Below, piece after piece: positions 7,775-18,449 of a DNA stretch of 64,000 bases; the first letter of the stretch is position 1; every line of letters starts with the position of its first letter. The stretch is from NCBI RefSeq assembly GCF_029846275.1, contig NZ_JARVWS010000001.1, positions 1,116,001 to 1,180,000 of the forward strand, read 5' to 3'. Position numbers and translations under genes: made by a program. This DNA comes from Nocardioides sp. CER19. GTDB taxonomy: Bacteria; Actinomycetota; Actinomycetes; Propionibacteriales; Nocardioidaceae. The notes below the pieces were generated by a model. That model was not told the origin of the DNA. It searched no databases and saw nothing but the letters and a program-made list of their open reading frames with translations.

Positions 7775-9295
7775 GTGCGCACGTCCCGGTGGTCAAGGGG
7801 ACCGTTGTCTCCCGACACCTGGGCACGCCGGTGTGTCGCCCTGCTGATGCTGGTCGGCACGCTGATCCGGCTGCCGCAGCTGAGCCACTCGCTCAACGAG
7901 ATGCACGGCTTCCGGCAGGCGCAGACCGCCTACGTCGTCAGGGAGTACGCCGCGCACGGGATCGACCTGCGGCACACGCCCTTGCCGATCTTCGGGCCGC
8001 GGAGCGACGTTCCTCTCGAGCTTCCCCTCCCGCAGGCGCTCGCGGCGCTGATCGCCCGGCTGGGAGTGGCGCCGGAGGCCGCCATGCGGGTCGTCGGACT
8101 GGTCGGCTTCCAGTGCGCCGCGCTGTTCCTGTTCCTCCTCGCCGTGCGCTGGCACGGGCGACGCGTCGCGCTCATCGGCCTGGTGCTGTTCGAGTTCCTC
8201 CCGTTCGGTCTCGCCTGGGGTGCGGCGTCGCTGATCGAGTTCCCGGCCGCCGCCGCCGGGCTGGGGATGGTCGTCGCTCTCGAGCGGTGGTGGCGCGGCG
8301 GCAGCGCATGGTGGCTCGCGGTGGCGGGTGTCGCCGCCGTCCTGCTGGGCGCTGTCAAGGCCACCACGGCTCCCGGCTACCTGGTGCTGGCCGGCTTCGC
8401 CGCGATCGGCTGCGTGGTCGAGCGGGGTCGGGGCGGTGCCGGGCGCGCGCTGTCAGGCCTACTCGTCAGCGGGGCCGCCGGCCTGGTCGCGGCCCTCACC
8501 TGGACGTCGTACGCCGACTCCGTCAAGGCGCGCGAGCCGCTGGTCCGCTTCCTGCTCAGCAAGAACCTGACGGCGTGGAACTTCGGGACGGGGGAGCAGC
8601 GACGCGACCCAGTCACGTACGCGCGGATCCTCACGCGCGTCGGTGAGGAGATCGCCGCGCCCTTAGGGCTCCTCCTGCTGCTCGGTGCGGTGTTCGCGTT
8701 GCTCTGCTCGCGTGGCAGGGCCGACCTCGTCCGCCGCGGCGGCTGGACGGCCGCCGCGGTGACCTCGCCGCTCATCTGCCTCAACCTCTACTTCGTCCAC
8801 AACTACTACCTCTGCGCGGTCTTCCCGCTCCTGGCCATGGTCGTTGCGCTCGGCGTCGACGCCGTGGTCCAGGCCGTCGCCCCGCTCCTCCGCCACCGAC
8901 CGATCGGGAAGGCGGCACTGGGAGCGCTCCTCGCCACCGGTGTGGTCGTCGCCTGCTGCGCCACGACGCTCGGACGCATCGACGTGCACCAGTGGGGGCA
9001 CGACGGCGGCGTCCCGCCGAGCGCCCAGGCGATCCGGGCGGCCACGCGACCGACGGACCGGATCGTCACCGTGGGCTGCGACTGGGACCCGCTCATGCCC
9101 TACTACGTGCATCGCAGCGTCTTGATGCTGCGACCGGACGAAGAGGCCGCGGCCTGGGCTGAGGTGGGTGGTCTGGCGGGCTACTCATACGTGTACCGCT
9201 GCGATCCGAGCGCTGACCCGCTCCACTACCTGCCGACCGGCATCGCGCTGACCCCCTCGGATGTCGACGGGCTGTGGCGCGTAGACGGGGCCTGA
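7775..9295 (+). CDS. Multipass membrane protein, glycosyltransferase family 39/ArnT-like
   Basis: 506 aa with about ten hydrophobic segments. The N-terminal part resembles GT-C fold mannosyl/arabinosyl transferases: first membrane helix, then an acidic loop (LSHSLNEMHGFRQAQTAYVV) where these enzymes bind the polyprenyl-phosphate sugar. A C-terminal soluble part of about 100 aa (CDWDPLMPYYVHRSVLML) follows. The likely job is transfer of a lipid-linked sugar outside the membrane. The usual D/E-rich motif is incomplete, so only the fold-level assignment is safe. It stands alone between glpD and an aldehyde dehydrogenase. Confidence 0.65.
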   Translation: MRTSRWSRGPLSPDTWARRCVALLMLVGTLIRLPQLSHSLNEMHGFRQAQTAYVVREYAAHGIDLRHTPLPIFGPRSDVPLELPLPQALAALIARLGVAPEAAMRVVGLVGFQCAALFLFLLAVRWHGRRVALIGLVLFEFLPFGLAWGAASLIEFPAAAAGLGMVVALERWWRGGSAWWLAVAGVAAVLLGAVKATTAPGYLVLAGFAAIGCVVERGRGGAGRALSGLLVSGAAGLVAALTWTSYADSVKAREPLVRFLLSKNLTAWNFGTGEQRRDPVTYARILTRVGEEIAAPLGLLLLLGAVFALLCSRGRADLVRRGGWTAAAVTSPLICLNLYFVHNYYLCAVFPLLAMVVALGVDAVVQAVAPLLRHRPIGKAALGALLATGVVVACCATTLGRIDVHQWGHDGGVPPSAQAIRAATRPTDRIVTVGCDWDPLMPYYVHRSVLMLRPDEEAAAWAEVGGLAGYSYVYRCDPSADPLHYLPTGIALTPSDVDGLWRVDGA

Positions 9296-9385
9296 TGCGC
9301 TGTCTCTGCGGCGTCGCCGAGTTTCTGCGACACGTGTGACGGATAAATCGCTACCAACGGGTAGCAACTGGAGACGGCGGTCACA

Positions 9386-9391
9386 TACCCT
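9386..9391 (+). promoter_or_regulatory. -10 box of a probable leaderless promoter
   Basis: TACCCT, then 6 nt, then the ATG of the aldehyde dehydrogenase gene at 9398. No Shine-Dalgarno sequence precedes this ATG. Confidence 0.45.
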
Positions 9392-9397
9392 CGGTAC

Positions 9398-11014
9398 ATG
9401 CCCGCTTCGAACCCCGAGAACCGCCCGCTCGTCGACGGTCCCCGCGACCCCGAGCACGACGCCACGGCGTCGTACGCCCTGGAGCCGGGGTACGTCTCGG
9501 CGCTGACCGACCGCGTGACCGCCTCGTCGGGTCAGGCCGCCGAAGTCCGCTCTCCGATCGACGGCGCGCCGCTGGCGCACATCCCACAGTCGAGCGAGGA
9601 GGACGTGGTCGACGCGTTCGCGCGGGCGCGTCGCGCGCAGGAGCGGTGGGCGCGGACGTCGTACGCCCAGCGGCAGACAGCGCTGCTGCGCCTGCACGAC
9701 CTCGTCCTCGACCGGCAGGACGAGATCATGGACCTGATCGTCCTCGAGTCGGGCAAGGCGCGGAAGCACGCCTTCGACGAGCCGCTGCACATCGCGCTGA
9801 CCGCCCGCTACTACGGCCGCACGCTCGCAACGTACCTCGCGACCGAGCGCAAGCCGGGCGTGCTGCCCGGCCTGACCCGGATCGACGTCAACCACGTGCC
9901 GAAGGGCGTCGTCGGCGTCATCTCGCCGTGGAACTACCCGTTCACGATGGCCCTGTGTGACGGGCTCGCCGCGATCGCGGCCGGCAACGCGGTCGTCGCC
10001 AAGCCCGACGCACAGACCATGCTCAGCGCCCTCCTGGGCGCACAGCTGCTCGAGGAGGCGGGCTTCCCGCGCGACCTGTGGCAGGTCGTCGCCGGTCCCG
10101 GGTCGCGGGTCGGCACCAGCATCATCGAGAAGGCCGACTACATCTGCTTCACCGGCTCCACCGCGACCGGCAAGCTCGTCGCCCAGGGCTGCGCGGATCG
10201 GCTGATCGGCTGCTCGCTCGAGCTCGGCGGAAAGAACCCGATGCTCGTCCTCGCCGACGCCGACATCGAGCGCGCGGCCGAGGGCGCGGTCCGCGCCGTC
10301 TACTCCAACGGCGGCCAGCTGTGCGTCTCGATCGAGCGGATGTACGTCGCCGACGCGATCTACGACCGCTTCGTCGAGCGCTTCGTCTCGCGGGTGCAGG
10401 CGCTGTCGCTGGGCGCCGGCCTGTCGTGGGACATCGACATGGGCACGCTGATCAGCCAGGACCAGGTCGACACCGCGGCGGCGCACGTCGACGACGCCGT
10501 CGCCAAGGGCGCGCGGCTGCTCACCGGCGGCAACGCGAGGCCCGACCTGGCGCCGTACTTCTTCGAGCCGACGGTGCTCGAGGGCGTCACCCCGGACATG
10601 ACCTGCTTCGGCAACGAGACCTTCGGCCCGGTGGTCAGCCTCTACCGCTTCCACGACGAGGCCGACGCGATCTCGCGGGCCAACGAGGGGCAGTACGGCC
10701 TCAACGCGTCGATCTACAGCCGGGACGGCCACCGCGCCCGGGCGATCGCGCGGTACATCAAGGCCGGCACGGTGAACATCAACGAGGCGTTCGGCGCGAC
10801 CTTCGCCAGTCTCGCCGCGCCGATGGGGGGCATGCGCTCCTCCGGCATGGGCCGCCGCCAGGGCCCGGAGGGTCTCCTGCGCTACACCGAGACCCAGGCG
10901 GTCGCGACCCAGCGCGTCATGCGGCTGGCGCCCATGCTCGGCATGTCGGACCGCGCCTACGCGACGTCGATGACGGCCGGCCTGCGCCTGCTGAAGAAGC
11001 TCGGTCGGGCATGA
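9398..11014 (+). CDS. gabD2: Succinate-semialdehyde dehydrogenase (aldehyde dehydrogenase family)
   Basis: 538 aa. The ALDH fold is complete: VGVISPWNYPFTMALCDGLA (cofactor region), FTGSTATGKLV, the catalytic Glu in LELGGKNPMLV and the catalytic Cys in NGGQLCVSIERM. It most resembles the actinobacterial GabD2-type succinic semialdehyde dehydrogenases, which oxidise the aldehyde with NAD(P)+. The stop overlaps the start of the GMC oxidoreductase (ATGA). The pair could instead oxidise an alcohol to the aldehyde and then to the acid, so the true substrate may be a sterol- or lipid-derived aldehyde. The gene symbol is tentative. Confidence 0.85.
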   Translation: MPASNPENRPLVDGPRDPEHDATASYALEPGYVSALTDRVTASSGQAAEVRSPIDGAPLAHIPQSSEEDVVDAFARARRAQERWARTSYAQRQTALLRLHDLVLDRQDEIMDLIVLESGKARKHAFDEPLHIALTARYYGRTLATYLATERKPGVLPGLTRIDVNHVPKGVVGVISPWNYPFTMALCDGLAAIAAGNAVVAKPDAQTMLSALLGAQLLEEAGFPRDLWQVVAGPGSRVGTSIIEKADYICFTGSTATGKLVAQGCADRLIGCSLELGGKNPMLVLADADIERAAEGAVRAVYSNGGQLCVSIERMYVADAIYDRFVERFVSRVQALSLGAGLSWDIDMGTLISQDQVDTAAAHVDDAVAKGARLLTGGNARPDLAPYFFEPTVLEGVTPDMTCFGNETFGPVVSLYRFHDEADAISRANEGQYGLNASIYSRDGHRARAIARYIKAGTVNINEAFGATFASLAAPMGGMRSSGMGRRQGPEGLLRYTETQAVATQRVMRLAPMLGMSDRAYATSMTAGLRLLKKLGRA

Positions 11015-12774
11015 GCCGCACCCACTACGACGTGCTCGTCGTCGGTTCGGGGTTCGGTGGCTCGGTCAGCGCGCTGCGGCTGACGGAGAAGGGCTACCAG
11101 GTGGGCGTCCTGGAGGCCGGCGCGCGGCTGGCCGACAGCGACTTCGCCGACACCTCGTGGGACCTCAAGCGGTTCCTCTTCAACCCGGCCCTCGGCTGCT
11201 ACGGCATCCAGCGGATCGACATGGTCAGGGACTGCCTGATCCTCGCCGGGGCCGGTGTGGGCGGTGGATCGCTGGTCTACGCCAACACGCTGTACGAGCC
11301 GCTCGACCCGTTCTACGACGACCATTCCTGGTCGCACATCACCGACTGGAAGTCGGAGCTGGCGCCCTACTACGACCAGGCGAAGCGGATGCTCGGCGTC
11401 GTCGAGAACCCGTTCGTCACGCCCGCCGACGAGGTGATGAAGCGGGTCGCCGAGGACATGGGCGTCGGTGACACCTACCACCAGGCTCCGGTCGGCGTCT
11501 TCTTCGGCACCGACGGCGTCGCGCCCGGCACCGCCGTGCCCGACCCCTACTTCGGCGGGGTCGGGCCGACCCGCAACGCGTGCACGCAGTGCGGCGAGTG
11601 CATGGTGGGTTGCCGTCACAACGCCAAGAACACCCTCGTCAAGAACTACCTCTACCTCGCCGAGCAGAACGGGGCCGACGTACATCCGCTCACCACGGTG
11701 ACGCGGGTGATCCCGCGCGCCGGTGGCGGCTACGAGGTGCACGCCCGCTGGACGAAGGCGAAGCTGCGGCGCCGGTCGGCGACCAAGGTGTTCACCGCCG
11801 ACCAGGTCGTCTTCAGCGCCGCCGCGATCGGCACCCAGAAGCTGCTGCACAAGCTCAAGGCCACCGGCGACCTCCCGGCGATCTCCGACCGGCTCGGCGA
11901 GCTGACGCGCACGAACTCGGAGGCGATCCTCGGCGCGATCGCCCCCGACCTCAGCATCGACTACACCGAGGGCGTCGCGATCACCTCCTCGATCCACCCG
12001 GACGAGAGCACCCACTTCGAGCCGGTCCGCTACGGCAAGGGCTCGAACTCGATGTCGCTGCTGCAGACGGTGCTCACCGATGGCGGCCCTGACCGCAAGA
12101 AGCGGTGGCTCAAGGAGCTGTGGGCCCAGCGCGCCAACATCACCAGGCTCTACGACTTCAAGCACTGGTCGGAGCGCATGGTCGTGCTGCTGGTCATGCA
12201 GGCGCTCGACAACTCGATCACCGTCTTCCCGAAGAAGACGCCGTTCGGCTGGCGGCTCTCGTCCAAGCAGGGCCACGGCCGGCCGAACCCGTCGTGGATC
12301 CCCGCCGCCAACGACGGCGCGCGGCTGATGGCGAAGGCCATGTCCAACGAGTCGGGGGAGGGGTACGCCGGCGGCACCATCGGCGAGCCGTTCGACGTCC
12401 CGATGACGGCGCACTTCATCGGCGGCTGTGCGATCGGCGACTCGCCCGAGACCGGCGTGGTCGACCCCTACCAGCGCCTCTACGGCTACGACGGCCTGCA
12501 CGTCGTCGACGGGTCGGCGATCTCCGCCAACCTGGGTGTGAACCCGTCGCTGACGATCACCGCCCAGGCCGAGCGCGCCATGGCCTTCTGGCCCAACAAG
12601 GGCCAGCCCGACGCTCGGCCGCGGATGGGGTCGACGTACGTGCCCGTCGCGCCCGTCAAGCCGCTCCGGCCGGCCGTCCCGGAGGCCGCTCCGGGTGCCC
12701 TCCGGCTGCCCGTCGTGGGCGTCACCCAGGGCGGGTCGGGAAAAAGCAAAAGAACTTCAGAGATTTCTTCCTGA
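11011..12774 (+). CDS. GMC family oxidoreductase, ChoD/cholesterol oxidase-like
   Basis: 587 aa. The N-terminal FAD motif is VLVVGSGFGGSVSALRL. The C-terminal GMC block contains HFIGGCAIG and ANLGVNPSLTITAQAERAM. At about residues 191-201 CTQCGECMVGC gives C-x2-C-x2-C-x3-C, the spacing of a 4Fe-4S site. It is followed by RHNAKNTLVKNYLY, and the whole region is conserved in mycobacterial ChoD-like proteins. Members oxidise hydroxyl groups of sterols or other lipids. Translational overlap with the aldehyde dehydrogenase upstream suggests a two-step alcohol-to-acid oxidation. The last 20 residues are a basic tail. Confidence 0.88.
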   Translation: MSRTHYDVLVVGSGFGGSVSALRLTEKGYQVGVLEAGARLADSDFADTSWDLKRFLFNPALGCYGIQRIDMVRDCLILAGAGVGGGSLVYANTLYEPLDPFYDDHSWSHITDWKSELAPYYDQAKRMLGVVENPFVTPADEVMKRVAEDMGVGDTYHQAPVGVFFGTDGVAPGTAVPDPYFGGVGPTRNACTQCGECMVGCRHNAKNTLVKNYLYLAEQNGADVHPLTTVTRVIPRAGGGYEVHARWTKAKLRRRSATKVFTADQVVFSAAAIGTQKLLHKLKATGDLPAISDRLGELTRTNSEAILGAIAPDLSIDYTEGVAITSSIHPDESTHFEPVRYGKGSNSMSLLQTVLTDGGPDRKKRWLKELWAQRANITRLYDFKHWSERMVVLLVMQALDNSITVFPKKTPFGWRLSSKQGHGRPNPSWIPAANDGARLMAKAMSNESGEGYAGGTIGEPFDVPMTAHFIGGCAIGDSPETGVVDPYQRLYGYDGLHVVDGSAISANLGVNPSLTITAQAERAMAFWPNKGQPDARPRMGSTYVPVAPVKPLRPAVPEAAPGALRLPVVGVTQGGSGKSKRTSEISS

Positions 12775-12783
12775 CTCGCGTAA

Positions 12784-12821
12784 CCGGGTCCGAGCGCCTT
12801 CGTTGAGGAGGGCGGACCCGG
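12784..12821 (+). terminator. Stem-loop after the GMC gene
   Basis: CCGGGTCCG (12784-12792) pairs perfectly with CGGACCCGG (12813-12821) around a 20-nt loop, starting 10 nt after the GMC stop codon. No clear U run follows. Confidence 0.5.
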
Positions 12822-12879
12822 GACTTGCTCCCTCCCTTTGATTTCCGGGTCTTCTCGGTCCGTGCGATGCGCGGACGAT

Positions 12880-12916
12880 CAGGGCCCGGCCACCCTCCCT
12901 CCCCGGCCGGGCCCTG
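12880..12916. terminator. Strong GC hairpin, probable terminator
   Basis: CAGGGCCCGGCC (12880-12891) and GGCCGGGCCCTG (12905-12916) form a perfect 12-bp stem with a 13-nt loop. It is the second hairpin in the 289-bp gap between the GMC and chemoreceptor genes. Confidence 0.6.
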
Positions 12917-13005
12917 GTGCATTTCGGGGCCGGTGGTGCACGCCGAGGGACGATCCGATCAGGACGGTGTGAGCAGCGCCACCTCGGTGGTCGGGCCTTG
13001 ACCTT

Positions 13006-13032
13006 TTAGGCGCGCCCCGGGGCAGTCGATGG
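13006..13032 (+). promoter_or_regulatory. Possible sigma-28 (FliA/WhiG)-type promoter
   Basis: TTAG (13006-13009), exactly 15 nt, then GTCGATGG (13025-13032), compared with the consensus TAAA-N15-GCCGATAA. Five of eight -10 positions match. It lies 31 nt upstream of a chemoreceptor gene, a usual target of this sigma class. It is a weak match judged by eye. Confidence 0.35.
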
Positions 13033-13063
13033 GCAGGGTCCTGCCCACTCGAGAGGACCCCGC

Positions 13064-14713
13064 GTGACCGCCGTACCCGTCTCTTCAACCTCTGCTGCGC
13101 CGACCGTGGTTCCTGCCGCGCTGAGCCGCTGGTGGTCCGACCGCGGGCTGCGCACCAAGGTCATGGTCCCCGCCTCGCTGGCCGCGGTCGTGGCGCTCGT
13201 CGTGGGCCTGGTGGGCCTCAACAGCCTGTCCGAGACGGCGGCGTCCAGTCAGCGGATCTACGACAACAACCTGCGCGCGGTGAAGGTGCTCGGCCAGATC
13301 GCCGTGACGCGCAAGAGCATCTCGCTGAGCATCCGCGACATCCTGCTGGTCGGGGACGGGCCCGACCGCCAGGCGACCATCGACGAGTACAAGGGCCTCC
13401 AGGACACCTTCCGCCAGCAGCTCGACGCCTACGCGGCGACCGGCATGACGCCCGCGGACGAGGCCCGTGTCACCAAGATCCGCGCCGACTTCGAGAGCTA
13501 CCTGGCCGCCGTCGACAAGCTCGCGACGCCGTATGTCGCCCGCGGCGACATGGCGGGCTGGCTGACGATGAACAACACCCGGCTCGCACCGATCGCGGAA
13601 GGCATCAGCGCCGACCTGAGCAAGATCGCGGACAGCGAGGACGCCCAGGCGGCGGCCGCCGCACGGGAGGCCGAGACCTCCTACCGTGCCGACCGCCGGC
13701 TCTCGCTGATCCTGCTGGTCGTCGGCCTGCTCGTCGCACTCGGCTTCGCCCTGGTGGTGGCCCGCGGTGTGCGCGTGTCGATCGGACGGCTTCAGGCGGG
13801 CCTGCGTGCCCTCGCCGTCGGCGACCTGACCGTCGGGGCCGGGGTCACCTCCCGTGACGAGGTCGGACAGATGGCCGCGGACCTCGAGACGGCTCGCGAG
13901 AGCCTGCGGACCTCGCTCGCGGCGATCGGGGACAACTCCGTCGTGCTGGCCTCGGCCGCCGCGGAGATGTCCGCCGTGTCGACCCAGCTCGGGGCCTCCG
14001 CCCTGCAGTCGTCCTCCCAGGCCCACCTGGTCTCGACGGCGGCCGAGGAGGTCTCGGTCAACGTGCAGACCGTGGCCGCCGGGACCGAGCAGATGGGCGC
14101 GTCGATCCGCGAGATCGCCCAGAACGCCTCCAACGCCGCCGGGGTGGCGAGCCGGGCCGTCGGGAGCGCCAGGAGCACCACCGCGACCGTCTCCAAGCTG
14201 GGGGAGTCCTCGGCCGAGATCGGCAGCGTCGTCAAGACGATCACCTCCATCGCCGAGCAGACCAACCTCCTCGCCCTCAACGCCACCATCGAGGCTGCCC
14301 GCGCGGGTGACGCCGGCAAGGGGTTCGCCGTCGTCGCGAGCGAGGTCAAGGAGCTCGCTGTCCAGACCTCCAAGGCCACGGAGGACATCGCCCGGCGGGT
14401 GGAGACGATCCAGACCGACACCGCCGGCGCGGTCACCGCGATCGGCGAGATCGTCGAGATCATCGACCGGATCAGCGACTTCCAGCAGACCATCGCCGCC
14501 GCCGTGGAGGAGCAGACGGCGGCGACCAACGAGATCGCGCGCAACGTCGCCGACGCCGCCACCGGCGCAACCGACATCGCCCGCAACGTGGGTGCGGTGT
14601 CCTCGGCCGCGGAGCAGACCACCACGGCGGCCGACAACACGACCGCCGCCGCGGGCGACCTCAGCAGGATGGCGACCCAGATGCGCGACCTCGTCGGCCA
14701 CTTCCGCCTCTGA
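13064..14713 (+). CDS. Methyl-accepting chemotaxis protein
   Basis: 549 aa. Cytoplasmic N-tail, TM1 at about 33-55, a four-helix-bundle-type extracellular sensor (about 56-210), TM2 at about 212-233, HAMP (about 235-285), then a long coiled-coil signalling domain. Its tip [20 protein letters not shown], about 20 residues before [17 protein letters not shown], is the CheA/CheW-contact hairpin. It senses an external signal and controls the CheA kinase. The GTG start is preceded by GAGAGGAC. No che or flagellar genes are adjacent, so it is an orphan receptor here. Confidence 0.93.
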   Translation: MTAVPVSSTSAAPTVVPAALSRWWSDRGLRTKVMVPASLAAVVALVVGLVGLNSLSETAASSQRIYDNNLRAVKVLGQIAVTRKSISLSIRDILLVGDGPDRQATIDEYKGLQDTFRQQLDAYAATGMTPADEARVTKIRADFESYLAAVDKLATPYVARGDMAGWLTMNNTRLAPIAEGISADLSKIADSEDAQAAAAAREAETSYRADRRLSLILLVVGLLVALGFALVVARGVRVSIGRLQAGLRALAVGDLTVGAGVTSRDEVGQMAADLETARESLRTSLAAIGDNSVVLASAAAEMSAVSTQLGASALQSSSQAHLVSTAAEEVSVNVQTVAAGTEQMGASIREIAQNASNAAGVASRAVGSARSTTATVSKLGESSAEIGSVVKTITSIAEQTNLLALNATIEAARAGDAGKGFAVVASEVKELAVQTSKATEDIARRVETIQTDTAGAVTAIGEIVEIIDRISDFQQTIAAAVEEQTAATNEIARNVADAATGATDIARNVGAVSSAAEQTTTAADNTTAAAGDLSRMATQMRDLVGHFRL

Positions 14714-14808
14714 CGTCTCGACCCCTTCGGGCGCGCGGCGACGGAGGGGCGTGGAGCGGCGGTGGTCCACGCGTGCCCGCCGATCGAGGGCGGGCGGACC
14801 AGCGCCGA

Positions 14809-14814
14809 TAGACT
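14809..14814 (+). promoter_or_regulatory. -10 box of the guaA promoter (leaderless type)
   Basis: TAGACT, 6 nt, then the ATG of guaA. This is one of the clearest examples of the leaderless arrangement in the window. Confidence 0.55.
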
Positions 14815-14820
14815 CCCGCC

Positions 14821-16398
<1,578 letters not shown>

Positions 16399-16401
16399 CC
16401 C

Positions 16402-16422
16402 GCCGCTGGGTCGATCAGCGGC
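16402..16422. terminator. Short hairpin between convergent guaA and the exporter
   Basis: GCCGCTG (16402-16408) and CAGCGGC (16416-16422) form a 7-bp perfect stem with a 7-nt loop. It overlaps the stop codon of the leftward permease gene. Confidence 0.4.
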
Positions 16423-17233
16423 TGGCGGCGCGCTGGTAGAGCCTGATCGAGAGCGGCACGAACACGATCAGGATGATCGCCACCCAGATCAGGGTGTAGA
16501 TCACCGGGTGCTGGATCGACCACGCGTCGGCGACCGGCGCCTGCGGGTCGACGTTGCCGAAGAGCTCGCGAGCGGCCTGGGTCACCGACGAGACCGGGTT
16601 CCAGTTGGCGAACGTCTCGAGCGGACCGGGCAGGGTGCTGGTCGACACGAACGTGTTGGCGATGAAGGTCAGCGGGAAGATGACGACGAACGAGGCGTTG
16701 TTGACGACCTCCGGCGTGCGCACGGTGAGCGCGACCGCGGCCATGATCCAGGAGATCGCGAACGCGAAGAGCAGGATCAGCAGGTAGGCGCCGATCGCCT
16801 CCAGCACCGACGACCGGATCCGCCACCCGACCACGAGCCCGGTCAGGCTCATCACGCACAGGCTCACCACGTTGATGCCGATGTCGGCGACCGTGCGCCC
16901 GACGACGACCGACGACGTCGACATGGGGAGCGAGCGGAACCGGTCGACGATGCCCTTCTGGAGGTCCTCCGCGAGGCTGTAGCCGGTGAACGTGGCGCCG
17001 AAGACGACGGTCTGGACGAACACCCCGGCGATGAGGAACTCCCGGTAGTCGATGCCGGTGTCCTGGGTGCCGATCGCCCCGCCGAACACGTAGGCGAACA
17101 GCAGCACGAACATGATCGGCGACAGCGTCGTGAACACCAGCACGTCGGGGACCCGGAGGATCTTGCGCAGGTTGCGGCGGGTGATGACGGCGGAGTCGCT
17201 CACAGCCTCCGAGAACGCGGTCATCGCGGCCAT
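16415..17233 (-). CDS. ABC-2 type transporter permease, DrrB-like
   Basis: 272 aa with six hydrophobic segments and the ABC2_membrane pattern: N-terminal SAVITRRNLRKILRVPDVLV, central FSGYS-like FTGYSLAEDLQKGIVDRFRS (the coupling helix) and a long re-entrant segment. It forms the membrane part of an exporter for a hydrophobic compound. The ATG overlaps the stop of the ATPase gene (ATGA), so the two subunits are coupled. The cargo is unknown; drug or lipid export is the usual role. Confidence 0.9.
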   Translation of the reverse strand: MAAMTAFSEAVSDSAVITRRNLRKILRVPDVLVFTTLSPIMFVLLFAYVFGGAIGTQDTGIDYREFLIAGVFVQTVVFGATFTGYSLAEDLQKGIVDRFRSLPMSTSSVVVGRTVADIGINVVSLCVMSLTGLVVGWRIRSSVLEAIGAYLLILLFAFAISWIMAAVALTVRTPEVVNNASFVVIFPLTFIANTFVSTSTLPGPLETFANWNPVSSVTQAARELFGNVDPQAPVADAWSIQHPVIYTLIWVAIILIVFVPLSIRLYQRAASR

Positions 17234-18249
17234 CAGGCCACCCCTTCCTGATCATCGGGATCCTGACCGTCGGGATCCCGGTCGTCGGGATCCCGGGCGG
17301 CTGACTTCGCCTCGGCATGGTGTCCGGTGAGGGACATGAACACGTCGTCGAGCGTCGGCCGCCGCAGCCCTGCCTCGAGCACCTCGATGCCTGCGGCGTC
17401 GAGACGGCCGAGCAGCGCCACGAGATCCTTGGTGCCGCCCTTCACCGGCACCGTGACGCGGCGGTCGCGCTGGTCGACGGATGGCTCCTCGATGCAGAGC
17501 AGCGCGGCCTCGCGCCGCGTGGGCTCGAGATCGGCCGCCGTCGGTACGACGACCTCGATCCGCTCCCCACCGACCTGCGACTTGAGCTCGTCGGCGGTGC
17601 CGATCGCGATCACCCGGCCGTGGTCGATGACCGCGATCCGGTCGGCCAGCCGGTCCGCCTCCTCGAGGTACTGCGTCGTGAGCAGCAGCGTCGTGCCCTC
17701 GCGCACCAAGTCCTCGATCACGTCCCACATGCCGACCCTCCCGCGCGGGTCGAGCCCCGTGGTCGGCTCGTCGAGGAACAGCACCGGTGGGCGCGCGACC
17801 AGCGCCCCGGCGAGGTCGAGCCGCCGACGCATCCCGCCGGACCAGCCCTTCACGACGCGATCGGCCGCGTGCGCCAGGTCGAACTGCGCAAGCAGCTCGC
17901 GGGCCCGGGACCGGCTCGCCTCCGCACCGAGGTGGTAGAGACGACCGACCATGTCGAGGTTCTCGAATCCGGTGAGGTGCTCGTCGACCGCGGCGTACTG
18001 CCCCGACGCACCGATGCGCCGGCGCAGCTCGCGCGGCTGGCGCAGCACGTCGACGCCCGCGACCTCCGCGCTGCCCGCATCGGGCTTGATCAGCGTGGTC
18101 AGCACCCGAACCGTCGTCGTCTTGCCGGCGCCGTTGGGGCCCAGCAGGCCCATCACGGTGCCGCCCTCGACCTCGAGGTCCAGGCCGTCGAGGGCGGTCA
18201 CCTGGCCGTACCTCTTCGTCAGGCCGGTGGCTCGGATCGCGGGCGGCAT
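17233..18249 (-). CDS. ABC transporter ATP-binding protein, DrrA-like
   Basis: 338 aa. Walker A GPNGAGKTTTVRVL, signature WSGGMRRRLDLAGAL, Walker B PVLFLDEPTTGLDPRG and the switch His in TTQYLEEADRLADRI. The C-terminal 100 aa match the DrrA extension that contacts the permease. I chose the ATG at 18249 because an upstream in-frame extension would translate the 12-bp tandem repeat, and because CACAGT lies 6 nt before this ATG. The protein powers export through the permease encoded just downstream. Confidence 0.93.
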   Translation of the reverse strand: MPPAIRATGLTKRYGQVTALDGLDLEVEGGTVMGLLGPNGAGKTTTVRVLTTLIKPDAGSAEVAGVDVLRQPRELRRRIGASGQYAAVDEHLTGFENLDMVGRLYHLGAEASRSRARELLAQFDLAHAADRVVKGWSGGMRRRLDLAGALVARPPVLFLDEPTTGLDPRGRVGMWDVIEDLVREGTTLLLTTQYLEEADRLADRIAVIDHGRVIAIGTADELKSQVGGERIEVVVPTAADLEPTRREAALLCIEEPSVDQRDRRVTVPVKGGTKDLVALLGRLDAAGIEVLEAGLRRPTLDDVFMSLTGHHAEAKSAARDPDDRDPDGQDPDDQEGVA

Positions 18250-18298
18250 GAGACCACTGTGACTCAGGTCACCGACAATCGCGACCGGGTTAGCCGCT

Positions 18299-18353
18299 CG
18301 CCAGGACAACCGCCAGGACAGCCGCCAGGACAGCCGCCAGGACAGCCGCCAGC
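18299..18353. repeat. 12-bp tandem repeat, about 4.5 copies
   Basis: The unit CGCCAGGACAGC (first copy ends AAC) is repeated head to tail. It lies 50 bp upstream of the drrA-like start, in the divergent promoter region shared with the DUF4334 gene. No spacers, so it is not a CRISPR array. Confidence 0.85.
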
Positions 18354-18449
18354 ACGGTGCGCGACGCGCGCGGGCCTGGCCGGGGCGAGCGCGGACGTGC
18401 ATCATGGCTGACCGGTCGACACTGCTCGGGCGTCGACGAGAGGAGAGCC

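Noticed and set aside
18299..18353. CRISPR-like repeat
   Set aside because: The 12-bp units are directly adjacent, with no spacers.
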